From: Lingula anatina
Taxonomy: Eukaryota; Brachiopoda; Lingulata; Lingulida; Lingulidae
NCBI RefSeq assembly: GCF_001039355.2
Contig: NW_019775811.1
Span: 117,993 to 181,992, forward strand
Length of the DNA: 64,000 nucleotides
Direction of reading: 5' to 3'
In this document: positions 49,653-60,614 of the stretch, in pieces
How the letters are laid out: the number at the start of each line of letters is the position of its first letter
Numbering within the stretch: position 1 is the first letter of the stretch
The notes under the pieces: generated by a model
Told to the model about the DNA's origin: nothing
Databases searched by the model: none
Seen by the model: the letters and a program-made list of their open reading frames with translations, nothing else
Made by a program: the position numbers and the translations under genes

Positions 49653-51847
49653 GGAAAGGGGACTACATCATCAATGTGACAGCCTGTCTGCCTCATTGGC
49701 TAACCATAAGCTACAATTTTTTTTCATGAATCAGTGTTTATAAACGCTCAAATGATCGTTTTCTTGTCTTCCATTGCTCTTGAGTTTGGTGAGAGCCTAT
49801 TGCTCAAGGCTAATTATTTTTAAAGGTATACTTAATTTTTCTTCATTGCAAAATATTTATTTACTTTGTACTCCATGTCATCAAAATTGCAAAAGGTGCT
49901 ACATAATTTTAAGACATGCAATGGGTAAAAAAGTAGAATAAATTAATTATAATCTGTATAAATTTCCGATTAAATTTGACTTTTTCTCGTCTCTTCATGG
50001 CATTCTTGTTGTTTTTCTTATCTCAGTAAATGAGATCCGTGTTTTGTAATGATATGATGGGAACGCAATGTATATATTTAATATCGTTGGTTTAATTAAG
50101 TTCCTGGTAGACGGAAGACTGGTATTAACCAATTCTTATATTTAGTAACCAAATATTAACACATCAGGATTAGATAACCACGATAACCTGTTGGTTGCGT
50201 ATTTACAGTCATATTCAGAAACCAAACAGTGAAGGCCTTTAAGCTTAAAATTATTAATATATTGTGATGGAATAATTTTGGCGCCTGTCTCGAATTTCTC
50301 AAACAAGTACCGTTCCGGTTCCTTTACACTGTCGAGATGATTTTTTTGACGCGAATTTTGGACGTCAAATTTATTGCATCTAAAACCCAGGACAAGGACA
50401 CCCATATATTATGTGATTATGATCTTGCTCACGGACTGTTGCATATTTTCCGTTGTTTACTGTTTGCTAAACAATTTAATTTTTTTCAGTTTCATTTACT
50501 TTTTAAAATAATTTGCATCCTAATACTTGCAGTGGAACTAATGTCATCTTTGACTTGTTTGAGGTGGTCTCTCTGTTGACTCCTAACATGACCAAATGGA
50601 ATGCGTGGTAGAATCCAAGACAAAAAAAAAAAAAAAAAAAAAAAAAAAANCTGTCGAGATGATTTTTTTGACGCGAATTTTGGACGTCAAATTTATTGCA
50701 TCTAAAACCCAGGACAAGGACACCCATATATTATGTGATTATGATCTTGCTCACGGACTGTTGCATATTTTCCGTTGTTTATTGTTTGCTAAACAATTTA
50801 ATTTTTTTCAGTTTCATTTACTTTTTTTAATTATTTGCATCCTAATACTTGCAGTGGAACTAATGTAATCTTTGACTTGTTTGAGGTGGTCTCTCTGTTG
50901 ACTCCTAACATGACCAAATGGAATGCGTGGTGGAATCCAAGACAAAAAAAAAAATAATAATAATAAAAAAAAAAAATAAATAAATAAAAAATAAAAATCT
51001 ACGCTTAAATAGCGAGGCAGGCGTAACCTTTTTCTTTTGATCAACTACAGTTGTTAATCCTCTGTTCAAGATGATACGATCACAAAAATGTGAATTGTAT
51101 CTTACTTGTGTGATATCTATACGTATCAACGGTTTAGTCATGAAAAAACTAAAAGTATATCATAGTCAGTATATATCGTACTCGTGGGGGCTAAAATCAA
51201 GAGTCAGTTGTAGACAAAGTGAAGTAAAAATGGACTTACATGAGACAACAGAGAAAATATACAACAATATTACTAAGCATGACTAGCAGATATCACCCAA
51301 ACCGACCACTGTCTTCACTTAAAGTGGCAGGTCATTTGTTATTCCCTGGTTAGCATCTCCGGGCGAGGTTTCCCCTTGAGGAGAACCACGTCTGGCTGGT
51401 TATCATGGCAAAGTAGTTTAAGCATGAGACACCGGGACTTGTTATTGTTTTTTTACACCTATTATCATTTTTTGCGGGAGTTGTAACCGACAACTGTTCA
51501 AATCAGGGCGTATTTGCTAAGACTACGCGAATCTTTTTTGCCACGCCATCTTATGGCCTGACTACAATACAATGCGCACGTTAAATTTGCGCTCTTTTTT
51601 CAATTAAGTGACAACCAGTCTTTAATTATAAAAAGAAATCCCTCAACTAAAAAAAAATTAAACACGTTTTCGTTAAAAAACATTATCCATGTACTTTATA
51701 AGTGAAGTAAATATCCATATGGTATTATTAAATGGTGTCAAAAAAAATTCTACAGTTGAGCGAAAATACAGAATTTCAATATACAGCATTAGTGCCTGCT
51801 ACAAACATACACCACATATCAAAGCTGTCCGAATACAGCTGTTGTAT

Positions 51848-51886
<39 letters not shown>

Positions 51887-53279
51887 TCAACATTTTGAGA
51901 GCACTAACCATATGTGCAGCAGTTTCCCTTGACATGGACAGAAGTGTATTCAGTCTTAAAAATGTGTGCGTACCAAAGCAGAAAGCCTTGAACCAGACCA
52001 GCTGCTTTAGACAGTTGGAAGGGGAGGGGTGTTGTTAACCTCGCGATAAAGAATGTTTTTGTCATAGAAGTTGTTTAAAAGAAGTCATAAGTGGTGTAAT
52101 AGATGAATTAATTTGAAAAAAAGAAAGAAATAAACCTTCAAAGGCTTTTGTGAAATAGAACGGGGGAGGGTTAAATATTATTTGAAAGGAAGAATGGAGA
52201 TCTAGGCTTAACTTCATTATCAATAGCGCGATTCAAGTTTTCAAACTAGTTTATAAGTAAAACGAGTCATATTTGCGGTTTTATCTGACCAATACTGGTC
52301 TTACTGAAACAGTATCGTCCATGTAAAAAGAAATGTCTTACACCTCTGCACTATCCCACTGCTAGTTTAAACACATTAAACCCGTGTGATACCGCAGTTT
52401 GGGTGTGGGGTGAAACGCAAAAGTCTTCCACGATTAAAAATAGAAAACTATCGGAAGCGTATCTGGTATCCAATCTCCTTATTTTCCTACACTTTCTCGT
52501 TATATTAGTCAGTGAATGAACAGGACGTCGTTATGAGTTTTAAGATGAGAGAAAATAATCAAGTGTGAAATACCACAATATTTCCTTATTAATGATGAAC
52601 AGGAGATAAAGAGCTCCGAGAGAAACTACTTAATTTACGAAGTTGTGCACGCAAGTTCAGTCCAATTTTTCACAAGTATTGTAACATAAAGATTTATACC
52701 ATTGAACCCTATGTGAGGTATTTTTGTTCGTTAAATAAGAAACTGCATTTTCGATTTTGAATCTATCTGTCTCTTTTATGTATTTATTTTTACTATATGT
52801 ACATTTTATTTATTTATTTATTTATCTATTTATTTATTTATTTATTTATTCTCATTTTCGAATTGATCTTATTCTTCTTGACAGAAAGTACCTGTTTTAA
52901 GATAGCAAAAGATAAGGTTCACACCATGGAAGGTGGAGCTCAACTCTAAATGTTGAAGAGAGAAAAAAAGACGCTCCTCGTGCCTTGAGCATGACCGAAG
53001 CAAAACACAATTTGGTCGATTGCCAATGCGATTATTTGACCGTCCGTTAACCATCACAAATGACGATCTCATCTTTACATAGCTTTCTGTCACTTGAGTT
53101 TGCACGGTCTGCATCATCTTATTCTATATATTATGTATACCAAGGCACGTTGGAAGCAAATTTCAAGTGCTTATTGTGGGTGGTACATGTAACCAGTCTA
53201 GTCGGAAAAGAAGTTATGACGGGAGAGATTGCCTTTAAGCCCTTATGCTCCTTGGATTATAATTAGTGTGGTGGAAAAA

Positions 53280-53311
<32 letters not shown>

Positions 53312-56300
53312 AGAGAGGTGTGGGATTTCCTTACCTTCACCCCCTCCACCCCACTAACGCCTATGCTAAAGGCTTACGACTTATGAATATGTCTTACAGC
53401 ATCTGCGCAGCGGGTCTGCCACGTTTTCTTGTTTCTCATTTTTTTAAAGGAATATAAGTTCTTGGAAGTAGTTTAGCAGATTTATATCGATATTTACTCT
53501 GTCTTTTTTTTAAATAGCACTGCGTGCGGCGTGTCATGTAAGTCAAGGCTTTGTCAGAAACTATGCTCATGCATGTATTCGTTATGCAACAGAGGTTGTC
53601 TGCGTAATAACATGTAGCCTACCCGACTGATTCAAGATCATATACACTGCTCATGGAGCATATCTTGGACATTTCTATTGATGGCGACATTTGTGAAATG
53701 TTATGAAGTGATGACGATTCGAAGAAAAAAATAATCAAACAGCTCTTTTACGCACCGCCATTGCAAAATTTATGTTAACCTTTTTGAACTTCGTACACCC
53801 AAAAATGATAACATGTCTTTTGTGAATTTAGCATAGTTATGAATACGCAAAGCAGCGGGAAAAAATAGCTTAACTTGAAATATTAAACAGCTAACAGAAA
53901 ACCTATTATAATTTGCTGCAGGATGGGATATTTAATGGTGACATAAAAAGAAAGTCTCTGGACAAACATACACTTTTGTGAAACAAACCCAAAGGTGTGA
54001 TAACACTTGGAGAATGTCTAAGGTACCACAAAATCGTCTACAGCAAGTCGGGTTGGAAAAAGTAGAGTTTTTATGGCGGCCGTCACGCAATGTCACGCGA
54101 GATTAATCAATGGTTGGCAAATGTTTGGTTCACCGGAGACAGGACGTGCCGTTTCCTGATCGAGAGGGTCTCATTTTCTCACGACACCTTCCAGTTTGAC
54201 ATATGCAAAATGGCCAAACCGCAAGAGATAGCTGCACAAGAGATTGTCCGGATTACGACTGAGTTAGGCAAATTACGGTAATGGCGTTGTAAACACTCGT
54301 AATCTGTCGTCATAATTGACGGTTTACGGCCAACTTTCCTCAGCAAATGAATTTTGCATTTTGAGAGATCTTCATCGCCCCAATAAGCGTTCTCTGCACG
54401 CAAACGTGTCACCGCTAACAAGGGAGATCTCAACCTCTGATATTTGACTAAACAGTTAACATGTCTGCCTAGCCCCCCCTCCTCCCCGTCCCCTCCACTG
54501 CGTGGCAGATGGGCTGACGGTATGTAAATACCCTGAAAACAGTGGCCATTGTTGCAAAAGTTGCAAAATTAATTTTTAAAGAGTATTTCCAGACCTGCAG
54601 ACAGGGAGAGTTCGGGCGGTTTGAGAGAACCGCCCTTTTGGTAGGAAAAGTCTCCTTTGAATCAAAAGTTGATCTAGGTTCTATGCCACTTGCTAAGTTG
54701 GATCAACTATGGGGGTGGAAAAGTCCACTGTCTCTGATTTGGCGCATGTATCAAACGATACTAAAGGATCCAGGTTTTTAATCCCCTCCCGCTCCCCACC
54801 ACCACAAAAAACGCCCCTGTCTACTTCCTGTGGGTAACACTATATAGACAACACTGCGGTGAAGGTCTGGTGAATTGTTATAAATATACTCTCTTTAAAA
54901 TACAAAATCAGGATCAATAAACAACAAGACAAGAAATAAATGATAAATTGATAAATTGAATATGAAAAATAGGTAATGAATAGAAAAGCACAAGTCGTGA
55001 AAATTTACCCCATATTTTTACGAGTAGACTGAAATCCTACTTGTATTTCCCTCCTTTGAAGATTATAAAACCGCTCCATTCATTGTTAATTGTCATCAAT
55101 GAAAAATAAAAAAAAAACTCATTTCATCAAAACTGAACTGTTTATAACCTGATCAAACAATTTCGACTTGGCACGAAAGTAAAAGAATCTGTTCCTTAGT
55201 TGTATCAATTCTCTTTTAGACTTTTTTCAGCTTTAATTTCTTGGCCATAAATAAAATAATTTCCTTAATCTTTAATTTCATCACAAAAGGATATTTTCGC
55301 CACAAAAAAAAAAAAAAAAAGGTTTTAAATGGACAATGGAATACTGTCATCTAAGCGAATGATGAACTTCTACATAGCAATAGAAACTGAAATTCTACAC
55401 ATTCAATTATTAAAAATCGCTGTTTTTGATAAACAAGTACTATTTATAATTGAAAGTTTTATTCATGAATGGATTACAATTCCTGCAAACTCAGCCAAGC
55501 AAACATGAGAGAGGAAAATCTGAGCAAAGTGGACCATTTCTCGATTGGAAATTACAAGAAAAAGTTTTTTTTAGGAAAAATTATAAATCATTTGATTTGT
55601 CCAGTTTTATCACGATAAAATAATTCTTATAGTTATTCTTATCTGCAGAATTTTGAAATATTTTAGAATTTCACCCATTTTGCGGGTATTTAGACTTTAA
55701 TAACTCAAAATCTTCAATTATTATTTAATAAAATTTCACGTTATACTAAAAAAAAATTCCTCAGGGAAAACACTTTTCATCTCAACAATGCCCGTGACAT
55801 CCTTGGCGCGCTTAACGCACAAATCAAAAAGTACAAGTCAGAAAGATGCAAAAAACGGGAAAGAAGTGTATCGTAGTTTTCCCAGAAATTAAATTGCTTT
55901 CTTACACACGAGCGCTCGCGCGTATACTACTCTCAATCTCTTTTTGTACTCGTTTTCTTCGTCCACCCGATATTTAAATTTTCCCAGCCCTAATTGACTT
56001 CGGAATAAGACTTAACACAATTGTGAAGTTTAACATAAATTAGGTGTACATTTTCTAGAATTTTGAAATCAAATACTATCATCCTCCATTTACCGATTTA
56101 ATCATTGCAAAAATCCTTTCCTTGTTAACATAAGTGCGTAAGTGAAAAGCTTTACGAAGGCCAGACTTACCGATACAATAAAAGCTTGTTACAATGTATA
56201 TTTAAGATATATAGGTCGATATATGTTTGTTGTTTAAAATATAAATATAATATAAATGTAGTTAGAAGATTAAAAAATTCTAGACGTGTTAATTCTAATT

Positions 56301-56378
56301 CTAAATAAATCTACAGCATCTCAAGTTTTTTGAGAATATACCTCAAGGCAAGAAAGAAGGGTGAAACGTTTACTGTGA

Positions 56379-56427
<49 letters not shown>

Positions 56428-58613
56428 AACTTGCAACCCGAGGGTTGGATTATTACAATCATTGCATCATAGTTGAATAAAACCATTAGTAAGTAAGAAT
56501 AAAGGAATATTAAAAGACATATGTAAACAAATTAAAACAAAATATCTAAAATGCAAGGTTAAAAAAAGAAGTAAAAATCTATCAGTTAATTCTGAAACTT
56601 TTGAATGTTTCCTGTTCCCTTAATGAATATTTGACATTTTGTTTTGGTTGTAAAAGATAATGCAGCCTATGATCCGGTTCATTTGATATACTAATAAACA
56701 ATTTTTTGCATGCACGGAGCCGTCTTTCACTCAGTAGTTCAAGTCTACTAAGTTCACAAGCAGCGTCATATTCAAGATCAGGATAAATTATCTTAAGAAC
56801 TCTTTCTTGAGACTTTTCTACTAGGGCAGTCAATTCATTCGTTAACCCAAAGTGCCAGACAGGGGCAGCATATTCCAAAACTGGCCTTATGACCGTCTGG
56901 TAACAAGTTACAAGGTCATCAGTTGTAAGGCCTGCACGCTTAAGGTGCTGTAGGAAATAAATCCTTTTGCTTGCTTTTTTAGTGATTTTGTGAAAAAAGG
57001 TGATTTAATTTTTTTTTAACTTTTGGCGGTTTTTGAGACGCATGAACCGAGCAATGGTTTAATACGTTAGTAGAAGATTAGACAGGTTAAGATTTCATCC
57101 ATCATTGATAAATACTTCTGATTTCTGAGGATAACTGTCCCTCATAGTTGTATCATAAATTGTAATATTTTATATTTCTATAAAATCAATTAGTATCAAC
57201 ATTTTATTTACGTTACTTAAGATCATTTAAAACACACGAGTTGTTAATTCTTATGACATATATGAAAAATATATGAATGTGTTTTTTTGTTTGATGTTTG
57301 TTTAAAAAGGTAAACCCTACGTATTTTTTATTAACACTTACAGTAAAAAGCGTTTAAGTTCTAAAGTTATTTGCATTATTATTATTTTAAAAGAGCGATA
57401 TTTAGAAATTTATAACTAGTTGAATAGCAAAACAAAGTATCATAACCCCGATTAAGTGTTGTTAGTTTTCGCCTTACTTTTTGAATTAAGAAGAATAATA
57501 GAATAAGATAAAATAGTTTAAACTACTTGGCGTTGAGTTTTTTTACTGACAAGAGGTGTATGGGTACGTTTTCCGCTGTCAACTCTAACTAGTAACGTGC
57601 GATGTGCGCATTAAAAACTCTTATTATCTTAATTTTATAAGGCGTAACTAATATTAATAACGTGGCCAACATGACTTTTTTGAGACCTAAAACAATATCA
57701 GAAACACTACATCTGTTTACCTGTTGAAAACCTAAGCATCGCCTCTCTCTGGTGAACCAGCGCAGAGAAAGCATCCCCGGCACCAATATACGGGAACATA
57801 CTCCAGTAGTTATACAGCGAAGAGAAAAGGCTGGGGGACTCGGCGGCCGCGGCGGAGGAGAGGGGCAGCATAGGGCTGGAGGGAGACGGAGGGGTGATGC
57901 CAGCGAGGGGTGACGTTGTCGTCGGCGTTGTGGATGCCGCTACGCGGCTGGTGCTGCCCTGTGAGGCGAAACGCTCGAGGTCGTTTGCTCTTCGGATTTC
58001 TTCGAGGTCTGCAAAGCAAGGTGGGTTGAATCATTATTCTATCTTGATTTTTTGCTCTCAGTTTCTAAATCAATATTAAAGAAAAGGGATTTTGAAGAAA
58101 TGTTGAATTTTATTATTTTTGCACAACAAACTTTTTTGCGAATATTGCTTCTAGTGCTTTTCTAAACCAATTACGAATATTGTGTAACAAAAAATTGAAA
58201 CCATGCATATATGCTTTTCTCTGATTCAAAAAGTATCTATATCACAGTATGGCACTCCTTTCTACAGATAAATCAACACAAGTGAGTGTGGGATATTGAA
58301 AACAGACAAACAAACAAATAATAATATTAAAACATATATCATACATGTACACTGCTACGGCAAAAGCATTGCAGAGTGCCAAAAGCAGGAGCACTGTGTC
58401 ATTCGAACGACACTTTTCTTCCATTTTTCCACAACCTATTAGTTCTGGACCCGTTTGTGTATTTAATGTGATAGGTTAATTATTTAAACTAGCATTTTAA
58501 GAATGCATGTACTGTAAAATGGGCCACCATAACAGTCGAGAATATCAGAGCAGAGGCAGTGAATGTATTGGACCGAAGATCACCACCGGGACTTCCTGTC
58601 AAGCCGATGAATG

Positions 58614-58655
<42 letters not shown>

Positions 58656-60614
58656 GTTTTTTTTTTATTACAACATTAAAAAAGTAATTATAATTTAGAA
58701 CCACAGGCGTAATTCTGAATTTGAGATACGCACATGTATTTAGACAGCAAAGTACAAAGAAAATAAAAGCACAGAAAGAGGGTACAGGCGCTCCTAGGGA
58801 ATTTTACAAATTGAAAATGAAGGCATTATTTTGACGTTTGTCTTGTTAACATAGAGATCTAAGCCATTTACAGAATTTTCCGCAAGGTCAGCTGCAGATT
58901 TCCAGCCTTTCTCCACTCAATTTAAGACATTTGTGACAAAACCCTTAAAATCGACGAATTTTGAATCTCAAACCAACTGGCGAGAACACATATCTGTAGC
59001 TATATATTTCCAAGACACTAAAATGTAGTAACTTGTTTCGTAGTCTAAGATAGGGTACAAATTAACATTTAAATGTACTGGGCTGAGAAAAAAATCAAAC
59101 GACCCCCCCCCCAAAAAAAAAAAAATACATTCTTATTCTACTGCTTGGATGACAAAGACTTTACTTTGATAGAGTAATTTCCATACCACTTTAAAATGTT
59201 TCACAATTAATTCCGTAGCTTCCAAATCATCCCATATCGTGCACGTTTGAAAATATTTCCAGCACCAGTGAAAGTGACACATATGAATAGCAAAGAGTTT
59301 ATTTTTGATAGAAACAGTTCCAACGTATAATGGTAAAATACTAATTTGAAAAAGACACCGAAAGGGTAGCTCGAAATATAAGACCTTTCAATTAAAATAT
59401 ACCGCTCTTCTATATATTTTATATAAAAATCACTCTGAAAAACTCATTCTTTTCAATGAACTGCTTTGGAGAGAGAGAGAGAGAGAGAGAGAGTGAGAGG
59501 GAGAGAGAGAGAGCACGTTGGATTTTGGGAAAACATTCAACTCCTAAATACAGTTTGCAAAATACAAATGAAAAAAATTGTTCATTTAACAAAATACTAT
59601 ATCAAATACAATACAAAACCATACTGAACATCAAATAATATATCAAATACAATACTATGGCAAAAGACCTTAAGATTGAAAGTTGACTTTGACTTAAGAC
59701 CAAAAAATGTTAAGTCTACTTTGAGCAAAGACAAATCAGTAGTTTTCCTATCAATGAAATATTGTGTCAGTCTGCATGATAAGAAGAAATGAATAAGCTA
59801 TTATTTTAGGCTACTTCTCCTGAATTGAAGTAGACCGAAATTAGACCTTCAAATGAAGACAAAGTTTCCATCTAAAACTTCAATTATAAAATCGTGCCCA
59901 GTTTTTTTTTTACCTCTTGTCTACATAACAAACACATTTACGACTGTTTAACAGAGAAGGGGTCACGTCACGCCCCTGGTTGACAGTCACACCATTTGTT
60001 TTAAATTCAATACCTACGATTTTACATATATTTAGAGGCTCTTTAACTTTGAAATATCATGTTGGTGGCGTCTCTTCCAGGGTGTCCTACATGAAGCATT
60101 TTTTAAATAGAAATTCATTTGTATTCTTTTATTGTGCATATAACTTATTCACTAAGCAAATATATACCATGCTGTCTTTACTATGTCGCTTAATTCATGG
60201 TAACTTACCTTTGATATCTTTTTCTGCTGCAGATTTTATTTTTGCTTGCGAGGCAAGTATACTATCTATTCCGAACTTGAGACCTGATGTCGAATGTTTC
60301 TGATCATTTGAATTCCTGTCATTTTGCGCCTGAACTGCAGATAGCAAGTTTTCTGTGCCGTTATTGTTCATCGTCTCGCCTTGTGTAACAACTTGTAAAA
60401 CTTTCATTTTCCTGTCACTAACTCTGTGAAATGCTGATTTGACGTTTTGGCTACTGTCACTGAATTGAGTTGGTGAAGTACTGGATCTATTGTCAGCCAT
60501 TTTCCAGATCGCTGTCGTTGCTTTGTCAACATTAAACGAATTTAATCCTTCGTTGTCAACGAGTCCTGAACTAGTGCCTAGTATACCAGAGGGTTTGACA
60601 TGTAAAGGTTCCAT
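47265..60614 (-). CDS. ANTP-class-like homeobox transcription factor with eh1 motif
   Basis: Four coding exons: 60614-60209, 58008-57721, 48320-48091 and 47435-47265 (1095 nt, 364 residues); phases close exactly. The homeodomain is residues 265-324, split by intron 3 between Asn44 and Val45. It has Arg5, Leu16, Phe20 and the recognition helix VKVWFQNRRKRWRR with Trp48, Phe49, Gln50, Asn51 and Arg53. FGIDSIL (114-120) is an eh1 Groucho-binding motif, so repression is likely. Exon 2 encodes a Ser/Thr/Pro/Ala-rich linker, and the last 40 residues end acidic (EEVIEDEDE). RTVYTPEQKRYLESQFQAQK resembles Hlx/Dbx-type (QKYx, LGLTD) more than Hox, with the eh1 closer to Tlx-like proteins. The family is not settled. 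Intron 2 (9.4 kb) is inflated by one assembly duplication and intron 3 by another. Confidence 0.88.
47405..47915. other. Assembly join: duplicated block around poly-A run and one N
   Basis: Bases 47405-47636 and 47684-47915 are the same 232-nt sequence with a few substitutions. Between them stand 46 A and a single N (47637-47683). The right copy continues past the duplicated block into unique sequence (GTACAAAGC) where the left copy turns into A. The block includes the first bases of the last homeobox exon, so the second copy looks like a spurious partial exon. Confidence 0.9.
48946..48967. promoter_or_regulatory. Paired Grainyhead-type sites in homeobox intron 2
   Basis: AACCGGTT (48946-48953), the palindromic Grainyhead consensus, is followed five bases later by ACCGGTTAA, reading on the minus strand TTAACCGGT. 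This is a motif match only, located about 0.6 kb upstream of the homeodomain exon. Confidence 0.35.
49617..49649. repeat. (GA)n microsatellite
   Basis: A run of about 16 perfect GA units in homeobox intron 2. Confidence 0.9.
50329..50943. other. Second assembly join: duplicated block around poly-A run and one N
   Basis: Bases 50329-50621 and 50651-50943 are the same 293-nt sequence (start CTGTCGAGATGA, end GAATCCAAGAC) with a handful of substitutions. Between them are 28 A and an N at 50650. The right copy leads on into A/T-rich sequence with AATAAT and AAATAAAT repeats. Confidence 0.9.
51845..51889. repeat. (TTTA)n microsatellite
   Basis: About eleven TTTA/TATT units in homeobox intron 2. 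Confidence 0.9.
52806..52850. repeat. (TTTA)n microsatellite, slightly interrupted
   Basis: TTTA units with one TCTA interruption in homeobox intron 2. Confidence 0.9.
53280..53310. repeat. (TG)n microsatellite
   Basis: About 15 perfect TG units. Confidence 0.9.
56379..56424. repeat. (ATT)n microsatellite
   Basis: About 15 ATT units, 150 bp downstream (on the minus strand) of the reverse transcriptase fragment. On that strand it reads (AAT)n and may be the retroelement's 3' tail. Confidence 0.85.
56582..56992 (-). mobile_element. 3' fragment of a CR1/I-type non-LTR retrotransposon reverse transcriptase
   Basis: An open frame on the minus strand reads KKASKRIYFLQHLKRAGLTT, then VIRPVLEYAAPVWHFGLT, RVLKIIYPD and LSERRLRACKKLF. 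These blocks are standard at the C-terminus of CR1-like and related non-LTR reverse transcriptases. The catalytic YADD region is absent, and upstream the frame stops, so the copy is severely 5'-truncated, as is usual for such elements. It sits in intron 2 of the homeobox gene, in the same orientation as that gene. Confidence 0.85.
58616..58655. repeat. (ATT)n microsatellite
   Basis: About twelve ATT units followed by a T run, in homeobox intron 1. Confidence 0.9.
59467..59513. repeat. (GA)n microsatellite
   Basis: GA units with two interruptions (GTGAGAGG) in homeobox intron 1. Confidence 0.9.

Noticed and set aside
50596-50868. Open frame across the poly-A/N join
   Set aside because: It runs through the artefactual join and the duplicated block.
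54542-54781. 79-codon plus-strand open frame in the homeobox intron
   Set aside because: No recognised domain, no splice or start context, length expected by chance.
57810-58034. 74-codon minus-strand frame in the second homeobox exon
   Set aside because: Wrong frame; the phase dictated by the flanking exons gives the Ser/Thr/Pro-rich linker instead.
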